From the NCBI GenBank assembly GCA_963823525.1, contig CAWGLW010000006.1, positions 62,001-126,000 of the forward strand: a stretch of DNA of 64,000 bases. The letters run 5' to 3'. How positions within the stretch are numbered: the stretch's first letter is position 1; the number at the start of each line of letters is the position of its first letter. Both the position numbers and the translations under genes were made by a program. This DNA is from CAWGLW01 sp963823525. GTDB taxonomy: Bacteria > Pseudomonadota > Gammaproteobacteria > Steroidobacterales > Steroidobacteraceae. Positions 27,374 to 36,870 of this stretch are shown here, piece by piece. The notes below the pieces were generated by a model. The model was not told where the DNA came from and did no database searches. It saw only the letters and a program-made list of their open reading frames with translations.

Positions 27374-28857
27374 TCGGGATTGACGCAGCTGCGGACTTGT
27401 TCGAGCAGGTCTCCCGCCAGCATCCCGCGCTCACCGCGCCGCGCGGCCAGGTCACCGGCCTGTGCATGGACGAACACACCGGCCTGGGCCGCCAGCGCGA
27501 GATCGCTGCACTGGCCCGCAATGCCGGCAATGAGGCCGGTCAGCACGTCGCCCATGCCGGCCACGGCCATGCCGGGATTGCCGCGATCGCAGACCTGCGG
27601 TAGTGAATCGGGCGAAAGGACCAGCGAACCGGCGCCCTTGAGGACCACCGTACCGCCATAGCGTTGCCGGAGACGCTTTACGGCGGCCAGCCGATCATGC
27701 TGCACATCGTCGCTGCTGTGTGCCCCGAGCAGGCGCGCCGCCTCACCGGGGTGCGGCGTCAGGACCCAATGCTCGCTTTGCCGCGGCTGTATCGCGAGCA
27801 GGTTGAGGGCGTCGGCATCGACGACCAACGGCTTGTTCACCGCGATCGCGCTCTGCCAGAGTCCTTGCGCCCATGGCGACTGGCCCAGTCCGGGGCCGAG
27901 CGCGACGACACTGGCGCGCTCGAGCGCCTCGGCAAGATCCCTGGCGTCCTCGATCGGGACGCACATCAATTCAGGGCGGGTCGCGATCGCCGCAGCCGAG
28001 GACGGATGCGTCGCCACCGTGACCAGCCCGGCGCCGGCTCGCAGAGCGGCCTCGCCGGCCAGTCGGGCCGCGCCGGGCATGCCCGGGGCCCCGCCGATCA
28101 CCAGCACATGACCGTGCCGACCCTTGTGCGCGTCGCGCGGCCGCCGGGGCAATGCCTGCCGGACAATGCCCTCATCAATCAATGCCGCCTGGGGGAGTTC
28201 GCCCTCGTACGCGGCATCGGGCACACCGAGCGCGTCGAAGACCGGGTGCCCGACCAGTGCCGGACCCTCACCGAGGTAGAAGCCGAGCTTGCGTCCGATA
28301 AACGTCACGGTGAGATCGGCACGAACCGCAACTCCGAGTACCCGACCGCTGTCGGACTCAAGCCCCGAGGGAATGTCGACCGCGACCACGGGGCGGCCCG
28401 CGGCATTGATGGCGGCGAGAATCGTCGCCGGCTCACCGCTCACCTCGCGCACCAGGCCCGTACCGAACACCGCATCCACCAGCACGTCGGCTTTGAGTGC
28501 CTCGGGCGAGAAACGCTGCCAGTGTCCGCCGGCCGCGACGAAGTCATCGCAGGCCCGGCGCGCATCGCCCCGCAACGATGCCGGATCGGTGATCGCAACG
28601 ACCGTCACGCGCAGACCCTGGGCCCGCGCAACACGAGCCACCACGTAACCGTCACCGCCATTGTTACCCGGCCCGCACAGCACGCAAAGCGAACGCGTCG
28701 CCGGCCACATGGCGCGCAACGCGTTCAGCGTGGCATGACCGGCACGCGTCATGAGTTCGTAGCCGGGGATGCCGAAAACTTCGATGGCGCGACGGTCGAG
28801 TTCGCGCAACTGCTGGGCCGAGTAAAGCGCACCGGGACGGGTTTCCATGCCGCCCAT
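27370..28857 (-). CDS. nnr: Bifunctional NAD(P)H-hydrate epimerase / ADP-dependent dehydratase
   Basis: Nnr repairs hydrated NADH and NADPH. The N-terminal YjeF_N epimerase half (about 1-215) carries the LCGPGNNGGDGYVVAR motif, and the C-terminal ribokinase-like half has GAPGMPGAARL, LTPHPGEAARLL and the NPGMAVAGMGDVLTGLIAG ATP-site loop. The fusion and 495-residue length are usual. The gene is divergent from queG with a 52-bp gap. Confidence 0.97.
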   Translation of the reverse strand: MGGMETRPGALYSAQQLRELDRRAIEVFGIPGYELMTRAGHATLNALRAMWPATRSLCVLCGPGNNGGDGYVVARVARAQGLRVTVVAITDPASLRGDARRACDDFVAAGGHWQRFSPEALKADVLVDAVFGTGLVREVSGEPATILAAINAAGRPVVAVDIPSGLESDSGRVLGVAVRADLTVTFIGRKLGFYLGEGPALVGHPVFDALGVPDAAYEGELPQAALIDEGIVRQALPRRPRDAHKGRHGHVLVIGGAPGMPGAARLAGEAALRAGAGLVTVATHPSSAAAIATRPELMCVPIEDARDLAEALERASVVALGPGLGQSPWAQGLWQSAIAVNKPLVVDADALNLLAIQPRQSEHWVLTPHPGEAARLLGAHSSDDVQHDRLAAVKRLRQRYGGTVVLKGAGSLVLSPDSLPQVCDRGNPGMAVAGMGDVLTGLIAGIAGQCSDLALAAQAGVFVHAQAGDLAARRGERGMLAGDLLEQVRSCVNPE

Positions 28858-28909
28858 TATACTGGCCGCGCATCACGCGGCCGGCCTGACCGGAGGTTGT
28901 TCGAAAACC

Positions 28910-29953
28910 ATGGATTTCACTGCACTCGCTGCGCGCATCAAGGCGTGGGGACAGGAACTCGGCTTCCAGAAGACCGGTATCTGCGCCGTAGACCTGCCAG
29001 AGGACGAGTCACGGCTGCTGGCATGGCTCGAGAGCCGTTACCACGGCGAAATGGGCTACATGTCGCGACACGGTTTGCGTCGCTCGCGGCCGGCCGAACT
29101 GGTTCCCGGCACGCTGCGGGTGATCAGTGCCCGGATCGACTACCTGCCTGACGGCGCTTCACCCGAGAAGGTGCTTGCAGACGATTCCCTGGCCTACGTC
29201 TCGCGCTATGCGCTCGGGCGCGATTACCACAAGCTCGTTCGGGGGCGCCTTGCGAAGCTGGCAGCCAGGCTTGCTGCGGAGGTTGGCGCGCAAGGCTACC
29301 GGGCCTTCACTGACAGCGCGCCGGTGCTCGAGAAGGCACTGGCGCGCGACGCCGGGCTTGGTTGGATCGGCAAGCATACGAATCTGCTCGATCGCAGTGC
29401 CGGCTCGTGGTTCTTTCTCGGAGAAATCTTCACCGACCTGCCCCTGCCGATCGATGCAGCGGTCAGCAGCCACTGCGGCAGCTGCACAGCCTGCATCGAC
29501 GTCTGTCCGACGCAGGCGATCATCGCGCCTTACGTGCTCGATGCACGGCGCTGCATTTCCTATCTGACCATCGAGCTGGGCGGGCCCATACCGGAGTCTT
29601 TGCGCAAGGCCATCGGCAACCGCATCTACGGTTGCGACGATTGCCAGCTGGTCTGCCCATGGAATCGTTATGCCACGCAAACGACGGAGCCGGACTTTGC
29701 CCCGCGACACGCGCTGGATTCGAGCAGCCTGGCGACCCTGTTCCGCTGGAACGAACGCGAATTTCTCGACCGCACGGCGGGCAGTGCGATCCGGCGTATT
29801 GGCCATGCTCGCTGGCTGCGGAACATCGCGGTGGCACTTGGCAATTCGACGCCAACGACCGAGGTCGTTGCGGCCCTGAATTCGCGCCGCGAGGACCCGA
29901 GTGAAATTGTCCGCGAACACGTAGGCTGGGCGCTGGCCAACCTGTGCCACTGA
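28910..29953 (+). CDS. queG: Epoxyqueuosine reductase QueG
   Basis: QueG carries out the last step of queuosine synthesis, using cobalamin and two [4Fe-4S] clusters. The two cluster motifs are visible: CGSCTACIDVCPTQAI and CDDCQLVCPWNR. A HEAT-like C-terminal end follows (VREHVGWALANL). The ATG at 28910, 13 bases after GGAGG, starts the mature N-terminus (MDFTALAARIKAW), so upstream codons of the open frame are leader. A TATACT box sits at 28858-28863. Confidence 0.96.
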   Translation: MDFTALAARIKAWGQELGFQKTGICAVDLPEDESRLLAWLESRYHGEMGYMSRHGLRRSRPAELVPGTLRVISARIDYLPDGASPEKVLADDSLAYVSRYALGRDYHKLVRGRLAKLAARLAAEVGAQGYRAFTDSAPVLEKALARDAGLGWIGKHTNLLDRSAGSWFFLGEIFTDLPLPIDAAVSSHCGSCTACIDVCPTQAIIAPYVLDARRCISYLTIELGGPIPESLRKAIGNRIYGCDDCQLVCPWNRYATQTTEPDFAPRHALDSSSLATLFRWNEREFLDRTAGSAIRRIGHARWLRNIAVALGNSTPTTEVVAALNSRREDPSEIVREHVGWALANLCH

Positions 29954-29997
29954 GCGATTGCCCCGTGAGCTGATCTATCCAGCCCGGGGCGCGGACA

Positions 29998-30858
29998 TCA
30001 CAGCGGCCCGGGCGCCCGGCACTGCAGATTGTCGATGAGCCGGGCACGGCTGAGGCGCGCTGCCGAGAGCACGACGACGTCGATGTTCTCGCCGGCCGGC
30101 TTGTCGAGCGTGCGCGCCATGCGCACCTCGAAATAGTCGGGCCGAAAACCGGCGGCTTTCAGCCGATCAATACCCTCCCCCTCGATGGCAGCGACGTCGG
30201 TCTCGCCCATCTCCAGCCGTCGTCGCGCATGATCCAGAGCGTGGTAGAGCTCTGGCGCGATGGCCCGCTCCTGCTCGCTCAGGTAGCGATTGCGTGAACT
30301 CAGCGCCAGCCCGTCCTTCGCGCGCACCGTCGGCGCACCGACGATTTTTACCGGCAGGCAAAGGTCTTCTACCGAGCGCGTGATCACCATCAGCTGCTGG
30401 TAGTCCTTTTCGCCAAATATCGCGACGTCGGGCTGGACGAGATTGAGCAGTTTGACCACGACCGTGGCGACGCCCTCGAAGTGCCCCGGCCGGAACGCGC
30501 CGCAGAGAATGCCGGTGATTTCCGGCACGTCGACCACGGTGCTGGCCGCGAGGCCCGTCGGGTACATTTCCTCCGGCTCGGGCAGGAAGAGCACGTCGAC
30601 GCCCTGCTCGATCAGCAGCTCCGAATCGGCCTCCGGCGTGCGCGGATAGGCGGCGTAGTCTTCGGAGGGCCCGAACTGCAGCGGATTGACGAATACGCTG
30701 GCAACCACACGGCGTCCGTGCAGGTGCGCGGCGCCGATCAGGCTGGCGTGACCCGGATGGAGGTTGCCCATCGTCGGCACGAAGGCGATGCTCTCACGTG
30801 CCAGGCGCCATTCGCTCACGATGGCGCGCATATCGGCGATACGCGTGACGGTCTGCAT
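29998..30858 (-). CDS. panC: Pantothenate synthetase
   Basis: PanC condenses pantoate and beta-alanine with ATP. The family motifs are intact: VPTMGNLHPGHASLI (HIGH-like), VNPLQFGPSEDYAAYPRT, FGEKDYQQL and ALSSRNRYL (KMSKS-like). The 286-residue length is standard. It follows panB by 32 bp. Confidence 0.97.
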   Translation of the reverse strand: MQTVTRIADMRAIVSEWRLARESIAFVPTMGNLHPGHASLIGAAHLHGRRVVASVFVNPLQFGPSEDYAAYPRTPEADSELLIEQGVDVLFLPEPEEMYPTGLAASTVVDVPEITGILCGAFRPGHFEGVATVVVKLLNLVQPDVAIFGEKDYQQLMVITRSVEDLCLPVKIVGAPTVRAKDGLALSSRNRYLSEQERAIAPELYHALDHARRRLEMGETDVAAIEGEGIDRLKAAGFRPDYFEVRMARTLDKPAGENIDVVVLSAARLSRARLIDNLQCRAPGPL

Positions 30859-30890
30859 GGCCGTTTCCCCGGGATTCCAGTCGATTTTTG

Positions 30891-31718
30891 TTAGAAGCAG
30901 TGTTCCGGTGCGGGATAAGCGCGCGACTTGACGGCTTGATCAAAACTCGCGATCGCCGCCCGCGGGCTGTCATGTCCCTGCATGAAATTCTGCACGAATC
31001 GCGGTTTGCGCCCGGGCGTGATATCGAGCACATCATAGATGACCAGGATCTGCCCGTCCGTATCGGGCCCGGCACCGATGCCGATCACCGGCACGTGCAG
31101 CTCGGCGGTGATTTGTGCACCGAGCGCCGCGGGAATGCACTCGAGCAGCACGATATCCGCTCCGGCATCCTGCAGCGCCCTCGCGTCGTTTTTCATCTGC
31201 AGGGCCGCTTCGTCGTCACGGCCCTGCACACGAAACCCGCCGGTCTTGTGTACCGACTGCGGCTTCAGGCCCAGGTGCGCGCACACGGCGATGTCGTGAC
31301 TGGCGAGGAATTCGACGATCTCGACCTGCCCTGCGCCGCCCTCGAGCTTGACCATTTTCGCGCCGCCTTCCTGCATCAGTCGCACCGCATTCTGCAGCGC
31401 CTGCTCGCGGGAGGTGTAAGTCATGAACGGCATATCGGCCATCAGAAAAGGCCGGTAGAGCCCATTGGCGACGGCCCGCGAGTGGTAGATGACGTGATCG
31501 AGCGTCACCGGCACGGTCGTGTCGTGGCCCTGTATGACCATGCCCAATGAGTCACCGACGAGCACGAGATCGATACCCGCCTCATCGACGAGCACGGCGA
31601 AGCTGGCGTCATAGCAGGTCAGGCTGGAGATCTTCTCTCCGGCCGCCTTCATGCGTTGCAGCGTCGCGACATTGACCGGCGGTCGCGAAGCGTCGCGTTG
31701 TTGGAGCTGTGTATACAT
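30891..31718 (-). CDS. panB: 3-methyl-2-oxobutanoate hydroxymethyltransferase
   Basis: PanB makes ketopantoate from ketoisovalerate with methylene-THF. The N-terminal SLTCYDASFAVLVDEAGID, the GDSLGMVIQGHDTT metal-site loop and the VKLEGG motif are present. At 275 residues it is normal. It forms the pantothenate pair with panC. Confidence 0.97.
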   Translation of the reverse strand: MYTQLQQRDASRPPVNVATLQRMKAAGEKISSLTCYDASFAVLVDEAGIDLVLVGDSLGMVIQGHDTTVPVTLDHVIYHSRAVANGLYRPFLMADMPFMTYTSREQALQNAVRLMQEGGAKMVKLEGGAGQVEIVEFLASHDIAVCAHLGLKPQSVHKTGGFRVQGRDDEAALQMKNDARALQDAGADIVLLECIPAALGAQITAELHVPVIGIGAGPDTDGQILVIYDVLDITPGRKPRFVQNFMQGHDSPRAAIASFDQAVKSRAYPAPEHCF

Positions 31719-31800
31719 ACGGCCGCTCTTGATTAAGCCGCAAGAATGACTGAGCCGCCCACAAACATCAAACCCCCGGCGGCGAAAGCCGATTATGTAC

Positions 31801-32481
31801 CTAGAGCAGGCTCTTCATCGGATTGAAATAGTGCCGGCCCTTGCGCGGCCGGGCGATCTCGGCCAGCAGACCCGCGTAGTCGGACTCGCTGCCCACGAGG
31901 TCGATCTCCGCGGCGTTGACGATCAGCACCGTCGCGGCACCCTCGTACTGATGGAAAAAGCGGGTATACGCCTCGACCAGGCGTTCGAGGTAGCGACGTT
32001 CGATCGACTGTTCGTAGTCGATGCCACGCCGGGCGATGCGCTCGAGCAACACGTCGACCGGGGCCTGCAGGTAAACGATCAGGTCCGGCTCGGGGGCATC
32101 GATTGCCAGGCGCTCGAAAACCTGTTCATAGAGTGCCAGCTCTTCGGCATCCAGCGTCAGTTCTGCGAACAGCCGATCCTTGCCGAGCATGTAGTCCGCG
32201 ACCCGCACGGTTTCGAACATATCGTGCTGTTTGAGCGCCTGTAACTGCCGGGCGCGCTGAAACAGAAAAAACAACTGGGTCTGAAACGCTGCCGAACGCG
32301 GGTTGCGATAAAAGCGGTCAAGAAACGGATTCTCCTCGTCCTGCTCGAGTACCAGCTCGCTGCCAAAGCTCGCGGCGAGGCGGCGCGCGAGGCTCGTCTT
32401 GCCAACACCAATGGGTCCTTCTACCACCACGAAGCGGTTGGGCGTCACAACGATCGACTCGGAGTCGCGGCTGTCGTTCAT
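31801..32481 (-). CDS. Deoxynucleoside kinase family protein
   Basis: The P-loop VVEGPIGVGKTSLARRL opens the protein, followed by a FLDRFY-type acceptor region, an RVADYMLGKDRLFAELTL segment and a basic lid-like RRGIDYEQSIERRYLERL, all typical of the dNK family (deoxyadenosine/deoxyguanosine kinase-like). It would salvage deoxynucleosides; specificity is not evident. The gene overlaps folK by 4 bp and sits between folK and panB, a placement seen in other gammaproteobacteria. Confidence 0.9.
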   Translation of the reverse strand: MNDSRDSESIVVTPNRFVVVEGPIGVGKTSLARRLAASFGSELVLEQDEENPFLDRFYRNPRSAAFQTQLFFLFQRARQLQALKQHDMFETVRVADYMLGKDRLFAELTLDAEELALYEQVFERLAIDAPEPDLIVYLQAPVDVLLERIARRGIDYEQSIERRYLERLVEAYTRFFHQYEGAATVLIVNAAEIDLVGSESDYAGLLAEIARPRKGRHYFNPMKSLL

Positions 32482-32981
32482 GCGGCCAGCCTCTTCAAGC
32501 CAGCCGAGCCGAGCCGGTCCGCCAGGTCACGAACCCGGCCCAGGCCCGGCACCTGCACGTCCGGCGCCAGCTCGGCCAGCGGCACCAGGACGAAGGCGCG
32601 TACGGCAATACCAGGATGAGGCAAGGTCAGTCCCCGTGCATCGATCTCGCTCGAGCCGTGCATCAGCAGGTCGAGGTCAATGCGGCGCGGCCCCCAGCGT
32701 ACGACCGCAGGCTCGCGCCCCAGCCGCTGCTCGAGCGACTTGAGTTCGACCAGCATCGCCTGCGGCGCAAGATGCGTCAGCAGGCCCGCCACCGCGTTGA
32801 TGAATTCAGGCTGCTCGATCGGTCCCATCGGGGTTGAGGCATACAGCGAGGAGCGCTTCACGAGCAGGCTCTCAGGCAGGGTAGCCAGTGCTTCTGAGGC
32901 GCGCTCGATCTGCCCGCGAGGATTGGCGAGATTGCTGCCAAGGCCCACGTAGGCGGGTATCCAGCGTGCGTCGGAGGTCAT
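32478..32981 (-). CDS. folK: 2-amino-4-hydroxy-6-hydroxymethyldihydropteridine pyrophosphokinase
   Basis: FolK transfers pyrophosphate to the pterin in folate synthesis. It has the YVGLGSNLANPRGQIERA opening, the ASTPMGPIEQPEFINAV substrate loop and the RWGPRRIDLDLLM signature. The 167-residue length is normal. It is 15 bp after pcnB, the order known from E. coli. Confidence 0.97.
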   Translation of the reverse strand: MTSDARWIPAYVGLGSNLANPRGQIERASEALATLPESLLVKRSSLYASTPMGPIEQPEFINAVAGLLTHLAPQAMLVELKSLEQRLGREPAVVRWGPRRIDLDLLMHGSSEIDARGLTLPHPGIAVRAFVLVPLAELAPDVQVPGLGRVRDLADRLGSAGLKRLAA

Positions 32982-32996
32982 CGCCGGGGGCCTGCG

Positions 32997-34349
32997 TCAG
33001 GCCGGCGGACGGCGGCGACGCCGGCGGGTCCGCTTGCGCGGCTTGTCCGCTTCGCCACCGGGCTGCGCACCGACCGCCACGAGACGTTCCTCATCCGTCA
33101 TCGCCTGGAAGCGCGTCCACCAGTCGGCGACCTCCTGGTCACCCTCGCCCGACGCCGCACGCAGCAGCAGAAAATCATAGGCGGCGCGAAAACTGCGATG
33201 TTCGAGAAAACGGATCGCTCGCCGGCCACTGCGCCGCTCGAAGCGTGGCTGCATCATCACGATGTCGCGCATTGGCAGCGTAAACCGCTTCGGGATCGTC
33301 ACCCTCGACAACTGCTCGCGCAGCACCTTGTCCAGCGCGGTCAGTAGTGCCTTCGGATCGTCGGTCAGAGGCCCGGACGGCGTGCCCAGCTCGCCCAGGA
33401 TCGCCGGCCAGAGCAGCACGGCGAACAGGAACGCCGGCGTCACTGGCTTATCTTCGCGGACGCGCGCATCGGTGCCGGCGAGGCCGAGCCGGAGCAGCCG
33501 TGCGCCGGCATCATCCGGTGCCTCTTCCAGCGCTTCGGAGACCCCGGGCATCACGTGCGCCAGCAACTCGAGCCGCTGCAACTGATCGAAGGAGGCGACC
33601 GCACTGCCGGCGAGCATCAACTTCGCGATCTCGTCAAACAACCGCGCAGGAGGGATACCGTCGAGCAGGTAAGCCAGACGATAAATCGGCTCCTCGGTAT
33701 CCTCGTGAATCGTGAAGCCGAGCTTTGCGGCGAAACGCACCGCGCGAAGCATGCGCACGGGGTCTTCGCGATAACGGGTCTCCGGGTCGCCGATCATCCG
33801 CAGCACTCGCGCCGCCGCATCGGGCACACCGTCCACGTAGTCCCAGATCGAGAAATCGTGGATGCTGTAATAGAGCGCATTGGCCGTGAAATCGCGCCTC
33901 CAGACATCCTCTTCGATGTTGCCATAGAGGTTGTCGCGCAGGATCCGGCCATGCTCATCGAGCACGCGGTGACCGACTTCGTCCACGCTGTGGTCCTCGT
34001 CAGCCTCCGTGTGCGCCGCACGGAAGGTCGCCACCTCGATGATCTCCCAGCCGAAACGCACGTGCGCGAGATGAAATCGGCGGCCGATCAGCCGGCAATT
34101 GCGAAAGAGCTTCTTCACCTCCTCCGGGTGGGCGTCGGTCGCGATATCGAAATCCTTCGGCTCGAGACCGAGCAGCAGGTCGCGCACCGCTCCGCCGACC
34201 AGGAATGCCTGGTAGCCGGCATCCTTGAGCCGATACAGCACCTTCAGGGCGCTGGGCGAAATCTGCTTGCGGGAGATCGAGTGCTCGGGACGCGGGACGA
34301 TCACGGGTGCGGGCTGTCCGCTCGACGGTTTGTTTTGGCTGCTGGGCAA
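32997..34349 (-). CDS. pcnB: Poly(A) polymerase I
   Basis: PcnB adds 3' poly(A) tails that mark RNA for decay. The nucleotidyltransferase core is clear (FLVGGAVRDLLLG, then DFDIATDAHPEEV), with the RNA-binding domain and a strongly Arg/Lys-rich C-terminus (RKRTRRRRRR). The open frame reaches 34475, across tRNA-Glu, with no ATG between the tRNA and the core. A TTG at 34349 (LPSSQNKPSS), preceded by AAAGGCG, is the best start and fits the E. coli N-terminal pattern VIPREQHAISRK. Non-ATG starts are recorded for this gene in other species. Confidence 0.93.
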   Translation of the reverse strand: MPSSQNKPSSGQPAPVIVPRPEHSISRKQISPSALKVLYRLKDAGYQAFLVGGAVRDLLLGLEPKDFDIATDAHPEEVKKLFRNCRLIGRRFHLAHVRFGWEIIEVATFRAAHTEADEDHSVDEVGHRVLDEHGRILRDNLYGNIEEDVWRRDFTANALYYSIHDFSIWDYVDGVPDAAARVLRMIGDPETRYREDPVRMLRAVRFAAKLGFTIHEDTEEPIYRLAYLLDGIPPARLFDEIAKLMLAGSAVASFDQLQRLELLAHVMPGVSEALEEAPDDAGARLLRLGLAGTDARVREDKPVTPAFLFAVLLWPAILGELGTPSGPLTDDPKALLTALDKVLREQLSRVTIPKRFTLPMRDIVMMQPRFERRSGRRAIRFLEHRSFRAAYDFLLLRAASGEGDQEVADWWTRFQAMTDEERLVAVGAQPGGEADKPRKRTRRRRRRPPA

Positions 34350-34379
34350 GAATTCGCCTTTTGCTGGACCGGTTATTGT

Positions 34380-34400
34380 GGCCGCGTATAATACGCGGCC
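34380..34400. promoter_or_regulatory. Palindromic -10 region between pcnB and tRNA-Glu
   Basis: GGCCGCGTAT, one central A, then its exact reverse complement form a 21-bp perfect palindrome. It contains TATAAT on the plus strand (34387-34392), 44 bp before tRNA-Glu, and TATTAT on the minus strand, 38 bp before the TTG start of pcnB. Neither side has a good -35 (TTGCTG at 34361-34366 is 20 bp away). It may fire in both directions. Confidence 0.6.
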
Positions 34401-34436
34401 TCGCGCGGACCGCGTTAGTCCGCCGGGTTGCGACCC

Positions 34437-34512
<76 letters not shown>

Positions 34513-34516
<4 letters not shown>

Positions 34517-35448
34517 TTTCAATGGCTTACGAAGCCTCCCACCCTTCCCGCGACTGCGTCGGAATCTGGTGGGAATCTTCCCGTGCGGAATTTGCGCAGT
34601 TCCGGCGTCCAATTCGTCCCGTTCATTTGCCATGCGTCCAAGCACCTCAGGTGCCTCGGTTCCGTGGACCGAAAGTAGACGCGCAGTCAGGAACGGCGGG
34701 GCCTCGGTGAGCGTGCCGAACCCCTGCCCGTCCACCTCTCAGCGGTCTCCAGGCAGCATCAGCACTTCCGGATGTTCAACTCAGCGCCAGCCGTCAGGCT
34801 CTCGGGTGAAGTGCAGTTCATGCTCGGTGAGGAGCATGCCCCCGCCTGCCGGGCCTTGCGGCGGGCGTTACCGCGCACTAGAGGTGGCAACGTGCAATTT
34901 CTCCGGGCTCACCACGCGGGCAAGGGTCGGCGCTACTCGCACGCGAAGCGTATTGATTTCACCTCGACGGGGACCAGTCGTGCCAACGACGGCCAGGGCA
35001 CAACCTGCGATCCGCTCCATTGCGCGCCCACGCGTCGTCCCGGCGGCGAGCGCCCTGTCTTCGATCAGTTGCGTAGGTCGTTCCGACTGCGGCACTTTCC
35101 GCAGTTGTCTCCTGTTCGGACAAGTCCTCGTCCAGCACCGAAGCATCCTGTCGCATCGCGGGATTCCCCTTGGCGGCGCTAATCCGTGACCCGTAGCGCT
35201 GCCCCTGTGTTGTTGCCTGCGATCGAAGCAAGTTTCCGCACAGCGGCGCATGAGGGATAACCGCAATCGGTCATTGAGGCTCACCCTGCAAGCCCACCCC
35301 GCTGTGACCGTCGCCCCATGATTGATTGCGGCACCCCCGCAGCCTGTCGCGTCCCGTACCGGGCGTCACCGCGCATTTGTGATGTGAAAGTGCCGAAACA
35401 GAAACCCCGGCGCGGGGCCGGGGTCCAATTGAAAGATTCGATAGTGTT
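34513..35448. other. Gene-poor left part of the island
   Basis: About 930 bp without a convincing gene. Open frames on both strands are Arg/Ser/Pro-rich and look like shadows of GC-rich DNA. A minus-strand frame (34868-35284) includes ALAVVGTTGPRRGEINTLRV, faintly like the TGLRRGE box of tyrosine integrases, but no catalytic R-H-R-Y set follows. I treat this as unclassified relic DNA. A GC-rich hairpin lies at its right end. Confidence 0.4.
35404..35424 (-). terminator. GC-rich hairpin after the 35449 gene, copy 1
   Basis: An 8-bp stem ACCCCGGC/GCCGGGGT with loop GCGGG lies 25 bp beyond the stop of the minus-strand gene. On that strand it is followed by TTTCTGTTT. The same hairpin, base for base, occurs at 39162-39182 after another minus-strand gene. 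Confidence 0.5.
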
Positions 35449-35790
35449 CTACTTCCCGGGCCCGATACAGCAGAGCCGGGTGCTGGCTTTGTCCGCTGCG
35501 AATTCCATGAACATTACAATTGGCTCACCATCAGCGCCGATCGTCACCTTGCAGTTAGTGTTGAAGCGGAAACTTTGGCCTTCAGCGATCGGCCTATACA
35601 CAATTTTATCTGTATAGCTTTCTACGCCCGCCACGCCGTCTTTCTTCCCAGTGGTGGTATAGGGCGAGACTCCTTTGGCCACGTAGACATCACCGGTGTT
35701 CACTCCCTCAACAACAGACGTAAACGCCCGGTTATCAACGACGTGAAATACGCCGGACTTTGTTTCAAAGATGACCGACCTCGGCAGCAT
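35449..35790 (-). pseudogene. Hypothetical protein, 5' end truncated
   Basis: The C-terminal 95 residues (from ETKSGVFHVVDNRAF to CCIGPGK) read as a plausible small beta-rich protein and are followed by a terminator-like hairpin. Upstream, the frame runs antisense into a plus-strand zinc-ribbon ORF that starts at 35771, so the original N-terminus seems lost at that junction. The ATG at 35790 is an accidental start inside the foreign segment. I do not recognise the family. No signal peptide survives. Confidence 0.4.
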
Positions 35791-35923
35791 CGCCGGCCTG
35801 CGCGAAAACGGCCACGAGTTACACGCGTACTGTTCGCAATGCAGGCGGTGGTCGGCCCTCAACCTGGCCGCCATGATCGACGCCGGCCAAGGATCACGCC
35901 GGCTGCCGATCACCGTGCGGTGA
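35771..35923 (+). pseudogene. Small zinc-ribbon-like ORF, 3' part decayed (copy 1)
   Basis: The ORF begins MTDLGSIAGLRENGHELHAY and has one CSQC knuckle, then GSRRLPITVR and an early stop. The DNA after the stop still matches the reading VRPPMPQRQSAG of the second copy at 39801, but with small deletions. Together the two copies imply an original protein of about 75 residues with two CxxC knuckles, a pattern I associate with short hypothetical proteins of mobile elements. Confidence 0.5.
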
Positions 35924-36132
35924 ATCCCTTCTACTGCAGGTGCGCCCGCCATGCCGCAACGTCAATCGGCCGGTCGGGCCTGCGAGCAATTGCGGCGGGT
36001 TCGCCCGACCTCAGCCGCTGAGAACAGATCGGGTTGCGTTTCAGTGCGGTCGACGGAGATTCAGGTGCGCAAGAGAGCCCGCACGCGCGGCGCCGCCGAC
36101 CGTTCCGACGAACAGGTCAGCAGCACCCTGGT

Positions 36133-36813
36133 CTAGTCACTACGAGACGGTAGTGACCACCATCGTGAAAGCCCTCGCTGAAAGTACCGTTGGGGCAAGG
36201 AGTCGTAGTGCGAGGTGTCGTTGAACAGGCGCAGCCGTGCGCGAACCGCAGTCGCGAAGTCGAGGATCGTCAGCGCGGCCGGGCTCTGGTCGAGGCGGTC
36301 GCGGTAGCCGCGGGCATCGAAGCCCAGCAGACTGCTGATCAGCAGCCGGTTGGTCCCCTTGTGAGAGACCACCAGCACAGAGCGGTGGCGATGCGCCAGC
36401 ACGATTCGCCGCAGCACGGGCAGGGCACGCGCGAGGACTTGGATACCGGACTCTCCGCCCGTCGGTGCGATCGTCAGCGGGTCCTCCTGCCAGGCTTCGT
36501 ACTCGTCCGCGAACTCGCGCTCCACCTCGTCACGCGCGCGACCCTCCCATCGGCCATAATTGATTTCGCGCAGATCAGGTTCCGGCTGCAGGTTACATCG
36601 ATGGTGAGCGGCGATGATTCGCGCCGTCTCCGTGGTGCGACCCAGAGGGCTCGCGTAGATCGCGTCGAGCGTGTCGCAGCGCAGCCGCTCAGCCAGGGCC
36701 TCGACCTGTCGCCGGCCTTCATCCGACAGGGGGACATCGCTCGAGCCCGCAAAGCGGTCTTCCGCCGTCAAATCGGTCGCGCCGTGGCGCACCAGGTAGA
36801 TACGAGTGGGCAT
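36133..36813 (-). CDS. Histidine phosphatase (phosphoglycerate mutase-like) family protein
   Basis: The catalytic RHG motif is in YLVRHGATDLT, with the partner arginine in ASPLGRTTETA, the acid in REINYGRWEG, and the second histidine in VLVVSHKGTNRLL. The 226 residues cover a complete domain. Substrates of this branch (alpha-ribazole phosphatase/CobC-like, GpmB-like) cannot be told apart by eye. It has no operon partner, lies inside the decayed island, and has a tRNA remnant just upstream of its start. Confidence 0.9.
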   Translation of the reverse strand: MPTRIYLVRHGATDLTAEDRFAGSSDVPLSDEGRRQVEALAERLRCDTLDAIYASPLGRTTETARIIAAHHRCNLQPEPDLREINYGRWEGRARDEVEREFADEYEAWQEDPLTIAPTGGESGIQVLARALPVLRRIVLAHRHRSVLVVSHKGTNRLLISSLLGFDARGYRDRLDQSPAALTILDFATAVRARLRLFNDTSHYDSLPQRYFQRGLSRWWSLPSRSD

Positions 36814-36870
36814 ATCAAGACTTCACGTTAGAATTTAATCCCAGTTAACTGTATTTATTTCACTTCTAAT

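Noticed and set aside
27664..29151. 495-residue plus-strand frame
   Set aside because: It is antisense to nnr and in a shifted frame over queG; GC-rich DNA leaves such frames open by chance.
34868..35284. Minus-strand frame with a TTGPRRGE segment, faintly like a tyrosine integrase box
   Set aside because: No matching catalytic residues follow in frame, the composition is like shadow frames, and there is no supporting context beyond location. Kept only as unclassified relic.
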